A DNA stretch of 7,082 nt from Gemmatimonadota bacterium (GCA_028287225.1 JAQBPZ010000308.1:1-7082), one strand, 5' to 3'; shown: positions 1-5,759, numbered from the stretch's first letter. The notes: a model not told the origin generated them from the letters alone. Program-made: numbers and translations.

Positions 1-131
1 CCGCACGCGACCAGCGCGCCGGCGCCGGCGGCGGCCGCGGCGATCGAGGCGGTGCGCAGGAACGCGCGGCGTGAGGTGGCAGCGCTGGCGCCGGGGGCTG
101 GCGCGGTGGACTCGACGATGTCGTTCGGCAT
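1..131 (-). CDS. Tat-exported lipoprotein, N-terminal part only (gene runs off the left edge)
   Basis: Reading leftwards from the ATG at 131-129 gives about 43 residues before the window ends. They start MPNDIVESTAPAP and continue into a twin-arginine signal: SRRAFLRT at residues 20-27, an Ala/Gly-rich hydrophobic stretch, then LVAC at about 40-43. The RRxFLR motif points to export of a folded protein by the Tat pathway. The LVAC sequence matches a lipobox, so the mature protein would be lipid-anchored at the Cys. Many such proteins are cofactor-binding oxidoreductases, but the mature domain is outside the window, so the function cannot be named. No clear Shine-Dalgarno sequence precedes this ATG; a nearby upstream ATG on the same strand is out of frame. 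The gene is divergent from the barrel gene at 552. I am confident in the signal and reading frame, and have no basis for the enzyme class. Confidence 0.8.
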   Translation of the reverse strand, partial: MPNDIVESTAPAPGASAATSRRAFLRTASIAAAAAGAGALVAC

Positions 132-164
132 GACGTGGCTCGCTGGGGAAGGAGGAACGTCATG
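129..164. repeat. 8-bp inverted repeat with an outward-facing ATG in each arm
   Basis: CATGACGT (129-136) and ACGTCATG (157-164) are perfect inverted copies separated by 20 bases. The left arm contains the minus-strand start codon of the Tat lipoprotein. The right arm contains an ATG on the plus strand preceded by GGAAGGAGG at a suitable distance. It could be an operator between divergent genes, or chance. No real protein is recognisable behind the right-hand ATG. Confidence 0.4.
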
Positions 165-551
165 AAATATCCGTCCCGCGGAGCGGCGCGTCTGTCGGGC
201 GCGTCACCCGTCGTGGCGTCCGCCCTCCCGACGCGAGTGTGGGGAAACTCCCGACGGCGCGGGCGGAGACGTTGCCAGCGCATCGCGCGCGCCCGTTGCC
301 CGCGCCGCAGGGAGGCGGCCTCGACCGTGACACTGCGGGAACCCCTTGGGAACCCGCGCGCGACGGCGCGCGTCTATCACCATGCGACTCCTGCTCGTAA
401 AAGACGATGGGGCACGCTCGGCACCCACGGCCGCCTGCCTACGACGCTTCGCCAGCCCGGAACACGCAGCCGGCGACGGTGCCGCGGTGCGGACGCGGTG
501 GCCGCAGGACAGCGAGTCCTGCCGCTCGAGCGCCGAGGCGCGGTGTGGCAG
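132..551. other. 420-base gap between divergent genes, holding regulatory-looking repeats and a gene remnant
   Basis: No complete recognisable gene lies here. The plus-strand frame that continues into the barrel gene is open throughout, but its translation is Arg-rich with no domain character, as expected of GC-rich non-coding DNA. The stretch holds an inverted repeat (129-164), an 11-bp-period direct repeat (337-355), and an N-terminal receiver-domain-like fragment (382-555). Promoters for the two divergent flanking genes should also be here, but I could not place them with confidence. Confidence 0.5.
337..355. repeat. Direct repeat GGGAACCC x2 with 11-bp period
   Basis: GGGAACCC occurs at 337-344 and again at 348-355, so the copies start exactly 11 bases apart, about one helical turn. 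OmpR/PhoB-family response regulators bind direct repeats with this period. A receiver-domain remnant starts 27 bases downstream. A possible -10 element, TATCAC (375-380), would put a -35 region over the second copy. The repeat is seen directly; its use as a binding site is inference. Confidence 0.4.
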
Positions 552-555
552 ATGA
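382..555 (+). pseudogene. Truncated OmpR-type response-regulator receiver domain (remnant)
   Basis: The ATG at 382 opens a 57-codon frame beginning MRLLLVKDDG, close to the MRLLLVEDD start of OmpR-class response regulators. The match continues without gaps: LRR at residues 20-22 falls where helix 1 ends, and GDGAA at 31-35 matches the usual DGxxAL position. In an intact receiver the Asp8/Asp9 pair helps form the acidic Mg-binding pocket; residue 7, usually Glu, is Lys here. After about residue 37 the similarity stops. There is no VLLDL strand with the phosphoacceptor Asp, and neither other forward frame supplies it. The frame ends with TGA overlapping the barrel-gene start as ATGA (552-555). 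No Shine-Dalgarno sequence is visible before 382. I read it as a decayed gene fragment; a short leader peptide or coincidence in GC-rich DNA remain possible. Confidence 0.45.
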
Positions 556-1364
556 CCTGCATCGGCGGTGGGTTCGGAGCCCGGCTGAGCGCGCGCCGTC
601 TCGCCGTCGCCGCCATGCTCGCGTGGGCCCTGGCGGCCGTCGCGCCACTCGCCGCCCAGCAGCCGCTGGAGACCGAGACGGCGCGGCTGCCCGCGCGCGG
701 CGCGCTGCTCACCGGGCTCACCTATGAGTTCCAGACCTCGCCGCAGGGCACGGAGCACGCCGTGCCGTTCGCGTTCGAGTACGGCGTCACCGACCGGGTG
801 GCGCTGCTGGTGGAGCCCGTGCTCTTCACCGCCATTCGGCCGCGGGCGGGACGGCGCGCCTCCGGCATCGGCGATCTGGAGACGACACTGCAGCTCCTCG
901 TGCGCAGGGAGACGTCGCGCTGGCCAGCGCTCGCACTGGCGGCCGAGGCCAAGATCCCGACCGCGCGTGACACGCTGATCGGCACGCGGCGCGCCGACTT
1001 CACCCCGTACCTGATCGCGAGCAAGGCGTTCGGCGCGACGGAGGTGCACGCCAACGTCGGCTACTCCTTCGTGGGCAAGCCGCCGAACGTCTCCGTGCAG
1101 AACACCCTGAACTTCGCGCTCGCGGTGGAGCATCACGCGACGGCGCGCGTCGACCTCCTGGCCGAGGTGCTGTCCACGACCGCGGCCGGCACCGGGGCCG
1201 CCGAGTCGGCGACCGCACCGGAGATCGCCGGAGCCGAGCAGGTGGGCATGATCGGCGCACGCTACGCGCTGCGGCCGCATCGGTGGCTGTCGCTGGGCGT
1301 CACGTACGACAACACGAGCGCACTGCTGCTGCGCCCGGGGCTGACGATCGAAGCTCCCTTCTGA
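552..1364 (+). CDS. Secreted outer-membrane beta-barrel-like protein, transporter/MetA-like family (tentative)
   Basis: The 270-residue product starts MTCIGGGFGARLSARRL. It has a basic n-region (Arg11, Arg15, Arg16), a hydrophobic core at about 17-34 and a likely signal-peptidase site near Ala35-Gln36. The mature part alternates polar and hydrophobic residues in short strands (YEFQTS, PFAFEYGVTDRVALLVEPVLF, GIGDLETTLQLLVRRE, ALALAAEAKIPTA, TPYLIASKAF, VHANVGYSFVG, LSLGVTYDN) and ends in Phe, as outer-membrane barrels often do. GIGDLE followed by a KIPTA segment resembles the MetA/phenol-degradation 'transporter' barrel group; that assignment is from memory of the family pattern. ATG 552 keeps the whole signal peptide. 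GTG 543 and ATG 615 are alternatives; the latter would remove the basic n-region. The frame is open back to 135, but that part is not protein-like. The substrate is unknown. Confidence 0.7.
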   Translation: MTCIGGGFGARLSARRLAVAAMLAWALAAVAPLAAQQPLETETARLPARGALLTGLTYEFQTSPQGTEHAVPFAFEYGVTDRVALLVEPVLFTAIRPRAGRRASGIGDLETTLQLLVRRETSRWPALALAAEAKIPTARDTLIGTRRADFTPYLIASKAFGATEVHANVGYSFVGKPPNVSVQNTLNFALAVEHHATARVDLLAEVLSTTAAGTGAAESATAPEIAGAEQVGMIGARYALRPHRWLSLGVTYDNTSALLLRPGLTIEAPF

Positions 1365-1547
1365 CGTTCCGCACGCGGGGCGCACGGACGTGATGGGGTG
1401 TCGGGCCTGCGGAGAGGGCACGTGAGGCGCGAAAGTGCATGCGAATGTCCGCGCGCGGCAACGGCCGCGTAACGCCGCGCTGCCCCCGCTCCCAGCGCGC
1501 GCAGCGGCCCACCACCCTTCAGGCGACCCGAGCCGCCTGGAGCGACG
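1365..1547. other. Intergenic stretch with a short GC hairpin
   Basis: I see no gene in this gap. CGCGGC (1454-1459) and GCCGCG (1464-1469) can pair around an AACG tetraloop, but no T-run follows, so it is not a convincing intrinsic terminator. A promoter for the small gene at 1548 could lie here, but none stands out. Confidence 0.35.
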
Positions 1548-1856
1548 ATGACCTGCGCAACGATCGAGCAGCCATTCACGACATTTCCCGAGTTCACGCG
1601 CTACCGGCGCGAACTCGGCCACTGGATCGCCCGTGACGCGGACGATCTCGACGATCTCGAAGCGGCGGGTGCGGCGCTCTGCCAGCTCGCCCGCGGCATG
1701 GCCATTCTACCGGAAGAGATCCTGGTCGCGGTGCACGCGAGCGGACCAGGGCCGGAGCTCGCCAGGGGATCCGATCGTCTCGCCCGCGAGCGCCAGGCCC
1801 GCGCCCACCGGCAGGCCCTCGCGACCAACCTGCTGCTTCGCACCTACTTCACCTGA
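1548..1856 (+). CDS. Small hypothetical protein, mostly helical, 102 residues
   Basis: I do not recognise this protein. It starts MTCATIEQPF at ATG 1548, with GGAG at 1539-1542 giving good ribosome-binding spacing. The sequence is charged and helix-prone: an acidic run DADDLDDLEAAG at about 29-40, a short hydrophobic helix, then an Arg-rich segment (RLARERQARAHRQ) and a final LLLRTYFT. There is no signal peptide, membrane segment or metal-binding motif; the two cysteines (about 3 and 45) are far apart. Codon use looks like that of its neighbours. It lies 64 bases before the STAS-domain gene on the same strand, and that gene has no visible ribosome-binding site or promoter of its own. The two may therefore be co-transcribed, and this protein could act in the same signalling step, but nothing in the sequence proves that. 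Confidence 0.6.
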   Translation: MTCATIEQPFTTFPEFTRYRRELGHWIARDADDLDDLEAAGAALCQLARGMAILPEEILVAVHASGPGPELARGSDRLARERQARAHRQALATNLLLRTYFT

Positions 1857-1920
1857 CGCGCAGACTCTCGTGCGCCGGCCGGCCGCGGCGCACCGCTCCC
1901 ACGTTCCGACTCCATCCGAC

Positions 1921-2317
1921 ATGCCGATCTCCGTTCCCCTCCGCGTTCCGGTCGTCGTCCGGGCGCCGCAGCAGCTCGTGGTGTCCAACCGCACCGCGAT
2001 GAAGTCCTTCCTGCTTGCCCAGCTCGGGCTGGGCGCCGACGTGATACTGGATCTCAGCCAGACTACGTCCCTGGATTCCAGCGGTCTCGGAATTCGGAAT
2101 GCTGATCAGCGTCGAGAAGTCCTTCCGGCTGGCCGGGCGGTCGTTCGTGCCGTGCGCGCTGCACGATGACCAGCCCACGCTCTTCGAGGTGACGCAGGTG
2201 GACCGCCGCATCCGCATTGCGCCCGACGTCGAGCGGGCGCATGCCATGCTCGCGCTGCCGCCACTCCCGGCTGCGGGCGCTGCACCTGCTCCCGGCTACC
2301 TGTCGGTGCAGCGGTAG
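1921..2317 (+). pseudogene. STAS-domain protein (anti-sigma-factor antagonist type), frameshifted by a 7-bp duplication
   Basis: From ATG 1921 the frame encodes MPISVPLRVPVVV and then VILDLSQTTSLDSSGLG (residues 41-57), the STAS signature. In SpoIIAA/RsbV-type proteins a Ser of the DSSG motif is phosphorylated by an RsbW/SpoIIAB kinase, so the gene would act in partner-switching control of a sigma factor or a similar output. Just after GLG the frame turns to unrelated sequence and stops at 2169. The rest of the domain (MLISVEKSFRLAGRSFV, then PTLFEVTQVDRRI and the C-terminal helix) is in the next frame and ends at 2317. The shift equals a perfect tandem copy of TCGGAAT (2087-2100). Removing one copy gives DSSGLGMLIS and a normal 129-residue domain. 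The downstream half has its own ATG at 2099. No kinase or phosphatase partner is in the window. A sequencing or assembly error is possible. Confidence 0.8.
2087..2100. repeat. Perfect 7-bp tandem duplication TCGGAAT x2 inside the STAS gene
   Basis: Copies lie at 2087-2093 and 2094-2100. Seven bases is not a multiple of three, so the duplication alone explains the frame change. The junction creates a GAATTC site at 2090-2095. Slipped-strand replication could both make and reverse such a duplication. Confidence 0.9.
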
Positions 2318-2371
2318 CGCGGACCGAGGGCACTTCCCTTGCCCGCCCGCCCTGGCGAGCTTTCGCGCCCT

Positions 2372-2458
2372 GGGCAGGTGTCAGAGTGGTTGAATGATCC
2401 GGTCTTGAAAACCGGCGTACCGGAAACGGTACCGTGGGTTCGAATCCCACCCTGCCCG
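2372..2458 (+). tRNA. tRNA-Ser, anticodon UGA
   Basis: A complete class II tRNA of 87 bases. The acceptor arm GGGCAGG (2372-2378) pairs with CCTGCCC (2451-2457), with discriminator G at 2458. The anticodon stem CCGGT/ACCGG holds the loop CTTGAAA with anticodon TGA at 2406-2408, reading UCA and other UCN codons. The long variable arm GTACC/GGTAC, typical of serine tRNAs, and the T arm GTGGG-TTCGAAT-CCCAC are intact. CCA is not encoded and must be added afterwards. It is on the same strand as the STAS gene and the paraslipin gene; no clear promoter of its own was found. Confidence 0.97.
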
Positions 2459-2466
2459 CTGCGTGA

Positions 2467-2487
2467 GTGCGCCGTTCCTGTGCGCAC
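2467..2487 (+). terminator. Weak hairpin after tRNA-Ser(UGA)
   Basis: GTGCGC (2467-2472) can pair with GCGCAC (2482-2487) around a 9-base loop, eight bases after the tRNA. No T-run follows, so it may be a processing or weak termination structure rather than a standard intrinsic terminator. Confidence 0.25.
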
Positions 2488-2531
2488 ATCCCACCAATCC
2501 AACGAATGGCGCCGCGGCGCGAGCCCATGCG

Positions 2532-2560
2532 TTGCCCGGCTCGTGGCCGGAGGATAACAT
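2532..2560 (+). promoter_or_regulatory. Sigma-70-type promoter for the paraslipin gene
   Basis: TTGCCC (2532-2537) and TAACAT (2555-2560) are separated by 17 bases. Transcription would begin near 2567, leaving a short leader that holds GGAG at 2575-2578 before the ATG at 2584. This makes the paraslipin gene independent of the upstream tRNA. Confidence 0.55.
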
Positions 2561-2583
2561 CCGGCATCCCGTCCGGAGAGATC

Positions 2584-3657
2584 ATGGGCATCGCCATCGT
2601 CGTCATCGCGCTCCTCCTGCTCGTCGCGCTCGCCCGTGCGTCGTTCAAGATCATTGGCCAGGCCGAGGTCATGGTCATCGAGCGCCTCGGCCGCTTTCAC
2701 CGCGTCGCGCGGTCCGGGCTCAACATCCTGGTCCCGTGGATCGACCGTCCCAGGTCCATCGACGTCCGCTACTTCGAGGTCGGGGTCGGGGGCGTCAAGA
2801 AGATCACTGCCGGTGCGTCCACGCGCATCGACCTGCGTGAGCAGGTGCTCAACTTTCCGAGCCAGCCGGTGATCACGAAGGACAACGTGACCATCGACAT
2901 CGATGCGGTGCTCTACTACCGCGTGGCGGACCCGCAGAAGGCCACCTACGCGGTGCAGAACCTGCCCTACGCGCTGGAGACCCTCACCAAGACGACCCTG
3001 CGCAACATCGTCGGCGAGATGGAGCTCGACTCCACGCTTGCGAGTCGCGATGCGATCAACACGCGCATGCGCGAGGTGATCGAGGAAGCGGCGATCGGGT
3101 GGGGCGTCGACCTCACGCGGGTGGAGCTGCAGGCCATCGAGCCGCCGCGTGACATCCAGCAGTCGATGGAGCTCCAGATGCGCGCCGAGCGCGAGCGCCG
3201 CGCCGCGGTCACGAACGCCGAGGCGGGCAAGCGGGCGGCCATCCTTGAGGCTGAGGGCGTGCGCGAGTCGCAGGTCCGTCGGGCCGAGGGAGAGAAGGAT
3301 GCCGCGATCCTGCGAGCGCAGGGACTGGCCACGGCACGACTGGCGAAGGCCGAGGCCGAGGCCGAGGCGCTGGTGCGCGTCGACGCCGCATTGCCCGAGG
3401 GACAGGCGGCGATGTACCTGCTCGGCATCAAGTACCTCGAGGCGCTGCCGAAGATGACGGAGGGCGCCGGCACCACGATCTTCCTGCCGTCCGAAGCCAC
3501 CGGCGTGATGGGCGCGGTCGGCGGCCTGCGCGAGCTGCTCGCGGGCAGCTCGCGCGACAGGACCTCCCGGCCGGCGACGTCTCCGCCGCCTCGGCCAGCG
3601 GCGCCACAGCGGCTGCCGGCCGGCGAGAACACCGACCCACTGCGCCCGGACCTCTGA
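2584..3657 (+). CDS. Paraslipin-type SPFH/band 7 membrane protein
   Basis: The 357-residue protein opens with one membrane segment (IVVIALLLLVALA, about 4-17) and then the SPFH domain, about 20-190. Recognisable parts are QAEVMVIERLGRFHRVARSG (26-45), LNILVPWIDR, the IDLREQVLNFPSQPVITKDN block (82-101), and ALETLTKTTLRNIVGEMELD (130-149). A charged coiled coil rich in Ala, Glu and Arg follows (about 190-265), then a conserved-looking helix (YLLGIKYLEALPKM) and a Pro-rich tail. These proteins form large membrane-bound oligomers that organise membrane regions and often work with an NfeD-type membrane protein. No NfeD gene is next door. GGAG at 2575-2578 supports ATG 2584 over the longer open frame from 2467, whose extra residues fall in the promoter and have no family similarity. 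A zinc-ribbon gene begins two bases after the stop, suggesting one transcript. The family call is strong; the cellular role here is unknown. Confidence 0.93.
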   Translation: MGIAIVVIALLLLVALARASFKIIGQAEVMVIERLGRFHRVARSGLNILVPWIDRPRSIDVRYFEVGVGGVKKITAGASTRIDLREQVLNFPSQPVITKDNVTIDIDAVLYYRVADPQKATYAVQNLPYALETLTKTTLRNIVGEMELDSTLASRDAINTRMREVIEEAAIGWGVDLTRVELQAIEPPRDIQQSMELQMRAERERRAAVTNAEAGKRAAILEAEGVRESQVRRAEGEKDAAILRAQGLATARLAKAEAEAEALVRVDAALPEGQAAMYLLGIKYLEALPKMTEGAGTTIFLPSEATGVMGAVGGLRELLAGSSRDRTSRPATSPPPRPAAPQRLPAGENTDPLRPDL

Positions 3658-3659
3658 CA

Positions 3660-3881
3660 TTGGCGGCCATCGGACGGGAGCGCGCCGAGCGCATCGTGCG
3701 CGGCACGGCGTGCCAGCGATGCCACGAGTACACCTTCAAGAAGCTCGCGGTGAAGCCGGCAACCGAGTCCGTGCGCGCGGAGCTGGGCGCGCTCTGGGTA
3801 GCGACGCGCACCTGCGGGGTGTGCGGGCTCCACGAGGAGCTGGGCCTGGACGAAGACGGGGACGTCGTGTACGTGAGCTAG
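3660..3881 (+). CDS. Small zinc-ribbon protein with two CxxC pairs, 73 residues
   Basis: The frame starts at TTG 3660, two bases after the paraslipin stop, and ends at 3881. Cys18-Cys21 (CQRC) and Cys52-Cys55 (CGVC) form two CxxC pairs 30 residues apart, the layout of a zinc ribbon that binds one Zn with four Cys. Basic residues surround the first pair and the C-terminal tail is acidic (ELGLDEDGDVV). There is no signal peptide or membrane segment, so a cytoplasmic protein is expected. I recognise no named family. The start is uncertain: TTG 3660 has no good Shine-Dalgarno sequence, and GTG 3696 would also retain both Cys pairs. The close spacing suggests translation from the paraslipin mRNA, so a linked role, such as an accessory factor, is possible but unproven. 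Confidence 0.75.
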   Translation: MAAIGRERAERIVRGTACQRCHEYTFKKLAVKPATESVRAELGALWVATRTCGVCGLHEELGLDEDGDVVYVS

Positions 3882-3979
3882 GACATCCGCCTCCACCGCG
3901 CTCCCTCACGGCGGCGAATACGGGCCGAGGGGCTTGACGGCGTACCATGACCTTCGTCGAAGCCGCCTGGCGGCTCCGG

Positions 3980-4009
3980 TTGCCGTCGAGCCCCGCGCCC
4001 GATTACATT
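3980..4009 (+). promoter_or_regulatory. Promoter for tRNA-Ser(GCU), probably also serving gltX
   Basis: TTGCCG (3980-3985) and TACATT (4004-4009) are 18 bases apart. The expected start, near 4016, lies about 24 bases before the tRNA. The same TACATT -10 sequence occurs before lexA. No other good promoter is seen before gltX. Confidence 0.5.
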
Positions 4010-4039
4010 CAGCGCTGGCCGCACCTCGCGTGTGGTCCT

Positions 4040-4128
4040 GGACGGGTGGCCGAGAGGCTGAAGGCACCGGTTTGCTAAACCGGCATACGGGGAAACCTGT
4101 ATCGAGGGTTCGAATCCCTCCTCGTCCG
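4040..4128 (+). tRNA. tRNA-Ser, anticodon GCU
   Basis: A complete class II tRNA of 89 bases. The acceptor arm GGACGGG (4040-4046) pairs with CTCGTCC (4121-4127) with one G-U pair; the discriminator is G4128. The anticodon stem CCGGT/ACCGG holds loop TTGCTAA with anticodon GCT at 4074-4076, reading AGC/AGU. The variable arm is long, and the T arm is GAGGG-TTCGAAT-CCCTC. CCA is not encoded. It lies 61 bases before gltX on the same strand, with a strong hairpin between them. Confidence 0.97.
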
Positions 4129-4133
4129 CTCTC

Positions 4134-4163
4134 GAAGGCCCGTCGCAGCCGCGGCGGGCCTTC
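4134..4163 (+). terminator. Strong hairpin between tRNA-Ser(GCU) and gltX
   Basis: GAAGGCCCGTCGC (4134-4146) pairs with GCGGCGGGCCTTC (4151-4163) over 13 base pairs, one of them G-U, with the four-base loop AGCC. The following bases, GTGCTTTC, contain only a short T-run, so termination may be partial. It begins five bases after the tRNA and ends 26 bases before gltX. It could be a leaky terminator, a 3' processing signal for the tRNA, or a structure that affects gltX expression. Confidence 0.7.
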
Positions 4164-4189
4164 GTGCTTTCACCCGCAGTCCCGAGTCC

Positions 4190-5659
4190 ATGTCCGACGT
4201 CACCCCGCGCCTCCGCTTCGCCCCCTCGCCCACCGGCTACCTGCACGTGGGCGGCGCGCGCACCGCGCTGTTCAACTGGCTGTACGCCAAGAAGTTCGGC
4301 GGCCAGTTCCTGCTGCGCATCGAGGACACGGACAAGGCCCGCAGCACGGACGAGAGCACGCGCGCCATCTTCGATGGCCTCAACTGGCTGGGGCTGCGCT
4401 GGGACGAGACGGTGGTCTACCAGGGCGCCAACGTGGAGCGCAACCGCGCCGACGCGCTGCGCATGCTCGAGAACGGCACCGCCTATCGCTGCTTCTGCAC
4501 CCAGGCGGAGCTGGCCGAGCGGCGCGCGGCGGCCGAGGCGGCGAAGGACAGCTTCAAGTACGACCGCCGCTGCGACCGGCTGAGCGCCGAGGAAGTGCAG
4601 TCACGGGTGGACGCGGGCGTGCCGTTCACCGTGCGCTTCCGGGTGCCCGAGGGGACGACGTCGTGGGACGACCTGGTGCACGAGACGATCAGCTTCCCGA
4701 ACAAGGACATCGAGGACTTCATCGTCCTGCGCACCGACGGGACGCCGATCTACAACATGGCCGTGGTGAGCGACGACATCGAGATGCGGATCACTCTGGT
4801 GATGCGCGGCGACGACCACATCTCCAACACCCCCAAGCAGATCCTCCTGTACCGCGCGCTCGGCGCGCCTCTGCCGCAGTTCGCCCACCTGCCGATGATC
4901 CATGGGCTGGACGGCAAGAAGCTGAGCAAGCGGCATGGCGCCACGGCGGTGAGCGACTACCAGCACCTCGGCATCCTCCCCGGCGCGATGCTCAACTTCC
5001 TGGCGCTGCTGGGCTGGTCGCCGGGCCACGACATCGAGGTGATGTCGATGGAGCGGATGGTGGAGCTGTTCGACACGAAGGGGCTCCAGAAGAAGGCGGC
5101 GATCTTCGATCCGAAGAAGCTCGAGTGGATGAATGGCCAGCACCTCAGCCTCATGTCGGCCAGCGACCTGGCGCCGCTCGTCACGCCGGCGCTGGTGTCG
5201 GCCGGCCTCGCGACCACCGAGGACCTGTACTCCCGCCGGGACTGGTACCTGACCCTGCTCGAGCTGCTGAAGGTGCGGTCGCGCACCACGGACGACATCG
5301 TCCGCCAGGCGGCCCCGTACCTGGTCGACGAGATCCGTTACGACCCCGAGGCGGAGGCCAAGCAGTGGAAGGACCGGCCGGCGACGGCGGCGCTGCTGCG
5401 CGAGGTGGGGACGGCGCTCCGGGACCTGCGGGAGTGGGAGCCGGCGGCCATGGAGGAGAGCCTCCGCGCGCTCGGCGAGCGGCTCGGCTTCGGCGACAAG
5501 GCGGGCAAGATCTTCCAGCCGCTCCGCGTGGCGCTGACGGGGCTGTCGGTGAGCCCGGGGATCTTCGACGTGCTGGTGATGCTGGGCCGCGACCGCTCGA
5601 CCGCCCGGATCGATGCCGCCGTGGCACGCCTGGAATCCGGTGGTCCCCCGGGAGCATGA
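4190..5659 (+). CDS. gltX: Glutamyl-tRNA synthetase (GluRS)
   Basis: This cytoplasmic enzyme joins glutamate to its tRNA using ATP. The 489-residue product is of normal bacterial length and is complete. The class I signature PSPTGYLHVGGAR (12-24) carries the HIGH-type motif, LRIEDTDKAR (42-51) follows, and the KMSKS-type motif is KLSKR at 244-248 within DGKKLSKRHG. RGDDHISNTPKQILLYRALG (207-226) is the typical active-site helix region. A zinc-site-like cluster is present (Cys101, Cys103, Tyr124, Cys128), but the fourth ligand, His two residues after the last Cys in E. coli, is Arg here. The C-terminal half (about 320-489) is the helical anticodon-binding region. ATG 4190 starts MSDVTPRLRFAPSP; only a weak GAG precedes it, and no separate promoter is visible, so it is probably transcribed from the tRNA-Ser promoter. 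Whether it also charges tRNA-Gln cannot be told from this window. Confidence 0.98.
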   Translation: MSDVTPRLRFAPSPTGYLHVGGARTALFNWLYAKKFGGQFLLRIEDTDKARSTDESTRAIFDGLNWLGLRWDETVVYQGANVERNRADALRMLENGTAYRCFCTQAELAERRAAAEAAKDSFKYDRRCDRLSAEEVQSRVDAGVPFTVRFRVPEGTTSWDDLVHETISFPNKDIEDFIVLRTDGTPIYNMAVVSDDIEMRITLVMRGDDHISNTPKQILLYRALGAPLPQFAHLPMIHGLDGKKLSKRHGATAVSDYQHLGILPGAMLNFLALLGWSPGHDIEVMSMERMVELFDTKGLQKKAAIFDPKKLEWMNGQHLSLMSASDLAPLVTPALVSAGLATTEDLYSRRDWYLTLLELLKVRSRTTDDIVRQAAPYLVDEIRYDPEAEAKQWKDRPATAALLREVGTALRDLREWEPAAMEESLRALGERLGFGDKAGKIFQPLRVALTGLSVSPGIFDVLVMLGRDRSTARIDAAVARLESGGPPGA

Positions 5660-5690
5660 CCGACGCCGGACCCAGGGTACAAGGAAATAG

Positions 5691-5729
5691 TTGCGCCTGC
5701 GGCCGGGACCGCTACATTAGCCCGGTAAT
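5691..5729 (+). promoter_or_regulatory. lexA promoter with an overlapping small palindrome (possible operator)
   Basis: TTGCGC (5691-5696) and TACATT (5713-5718) are 16 bases apart. ATTA and TAAT (5716-5719 and 5726-5729) form an inverted pair around GCCCGG, overlapping the -10 element. LexA normally represses its own gene, so an operator is expected here. No E. coli-type CTGT...ACAG box or Bacillus-type GAAC...GTTC box is present. The promoter is reasonable; the operator is only a candidate. Confidence 0.4.
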
Positions 5730-5759
5730 TGCACGAGACGGGCTCAGTCAACCGGACGC

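Noticed and set aside
135..551. A 139-residue N-terminal extension of the barrel protein, in an open frame with ATG 162 behind a good GGAAGGAGG
   Set aside because: The translation is Arg-rich and featureless, and the signal peptide begins only at 552; an export signal would not work in the middle of the chain.
204..1622. 472-codon minus-strand open frame
   Set aside because: It is Arg/Ala/Gly-rich without domain character and lies antisense to the barrel gene; typical of GC-rich DNA with few stops.
2081..2110. Programmed ribosomal frameshift in the STAS gene
   Set aside because: There is no slippery run such as A6 or X-XXY-YYZ; a 7-bp duplication explains the shift more simply.
2324..2344. 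GGGCA/TGCCC hairpin after the STAS gene as a terminator
   Set aside because: The stem is only five pairs with no T-run; too weak to call.
2296..3660. 454-codon minus-strand open frame across tRNA-Ser(UGA) and the paraslipin gene
   Set aside because: It runs antisense through a tRNA and a clear SPFH gene and has no recognisable motif.
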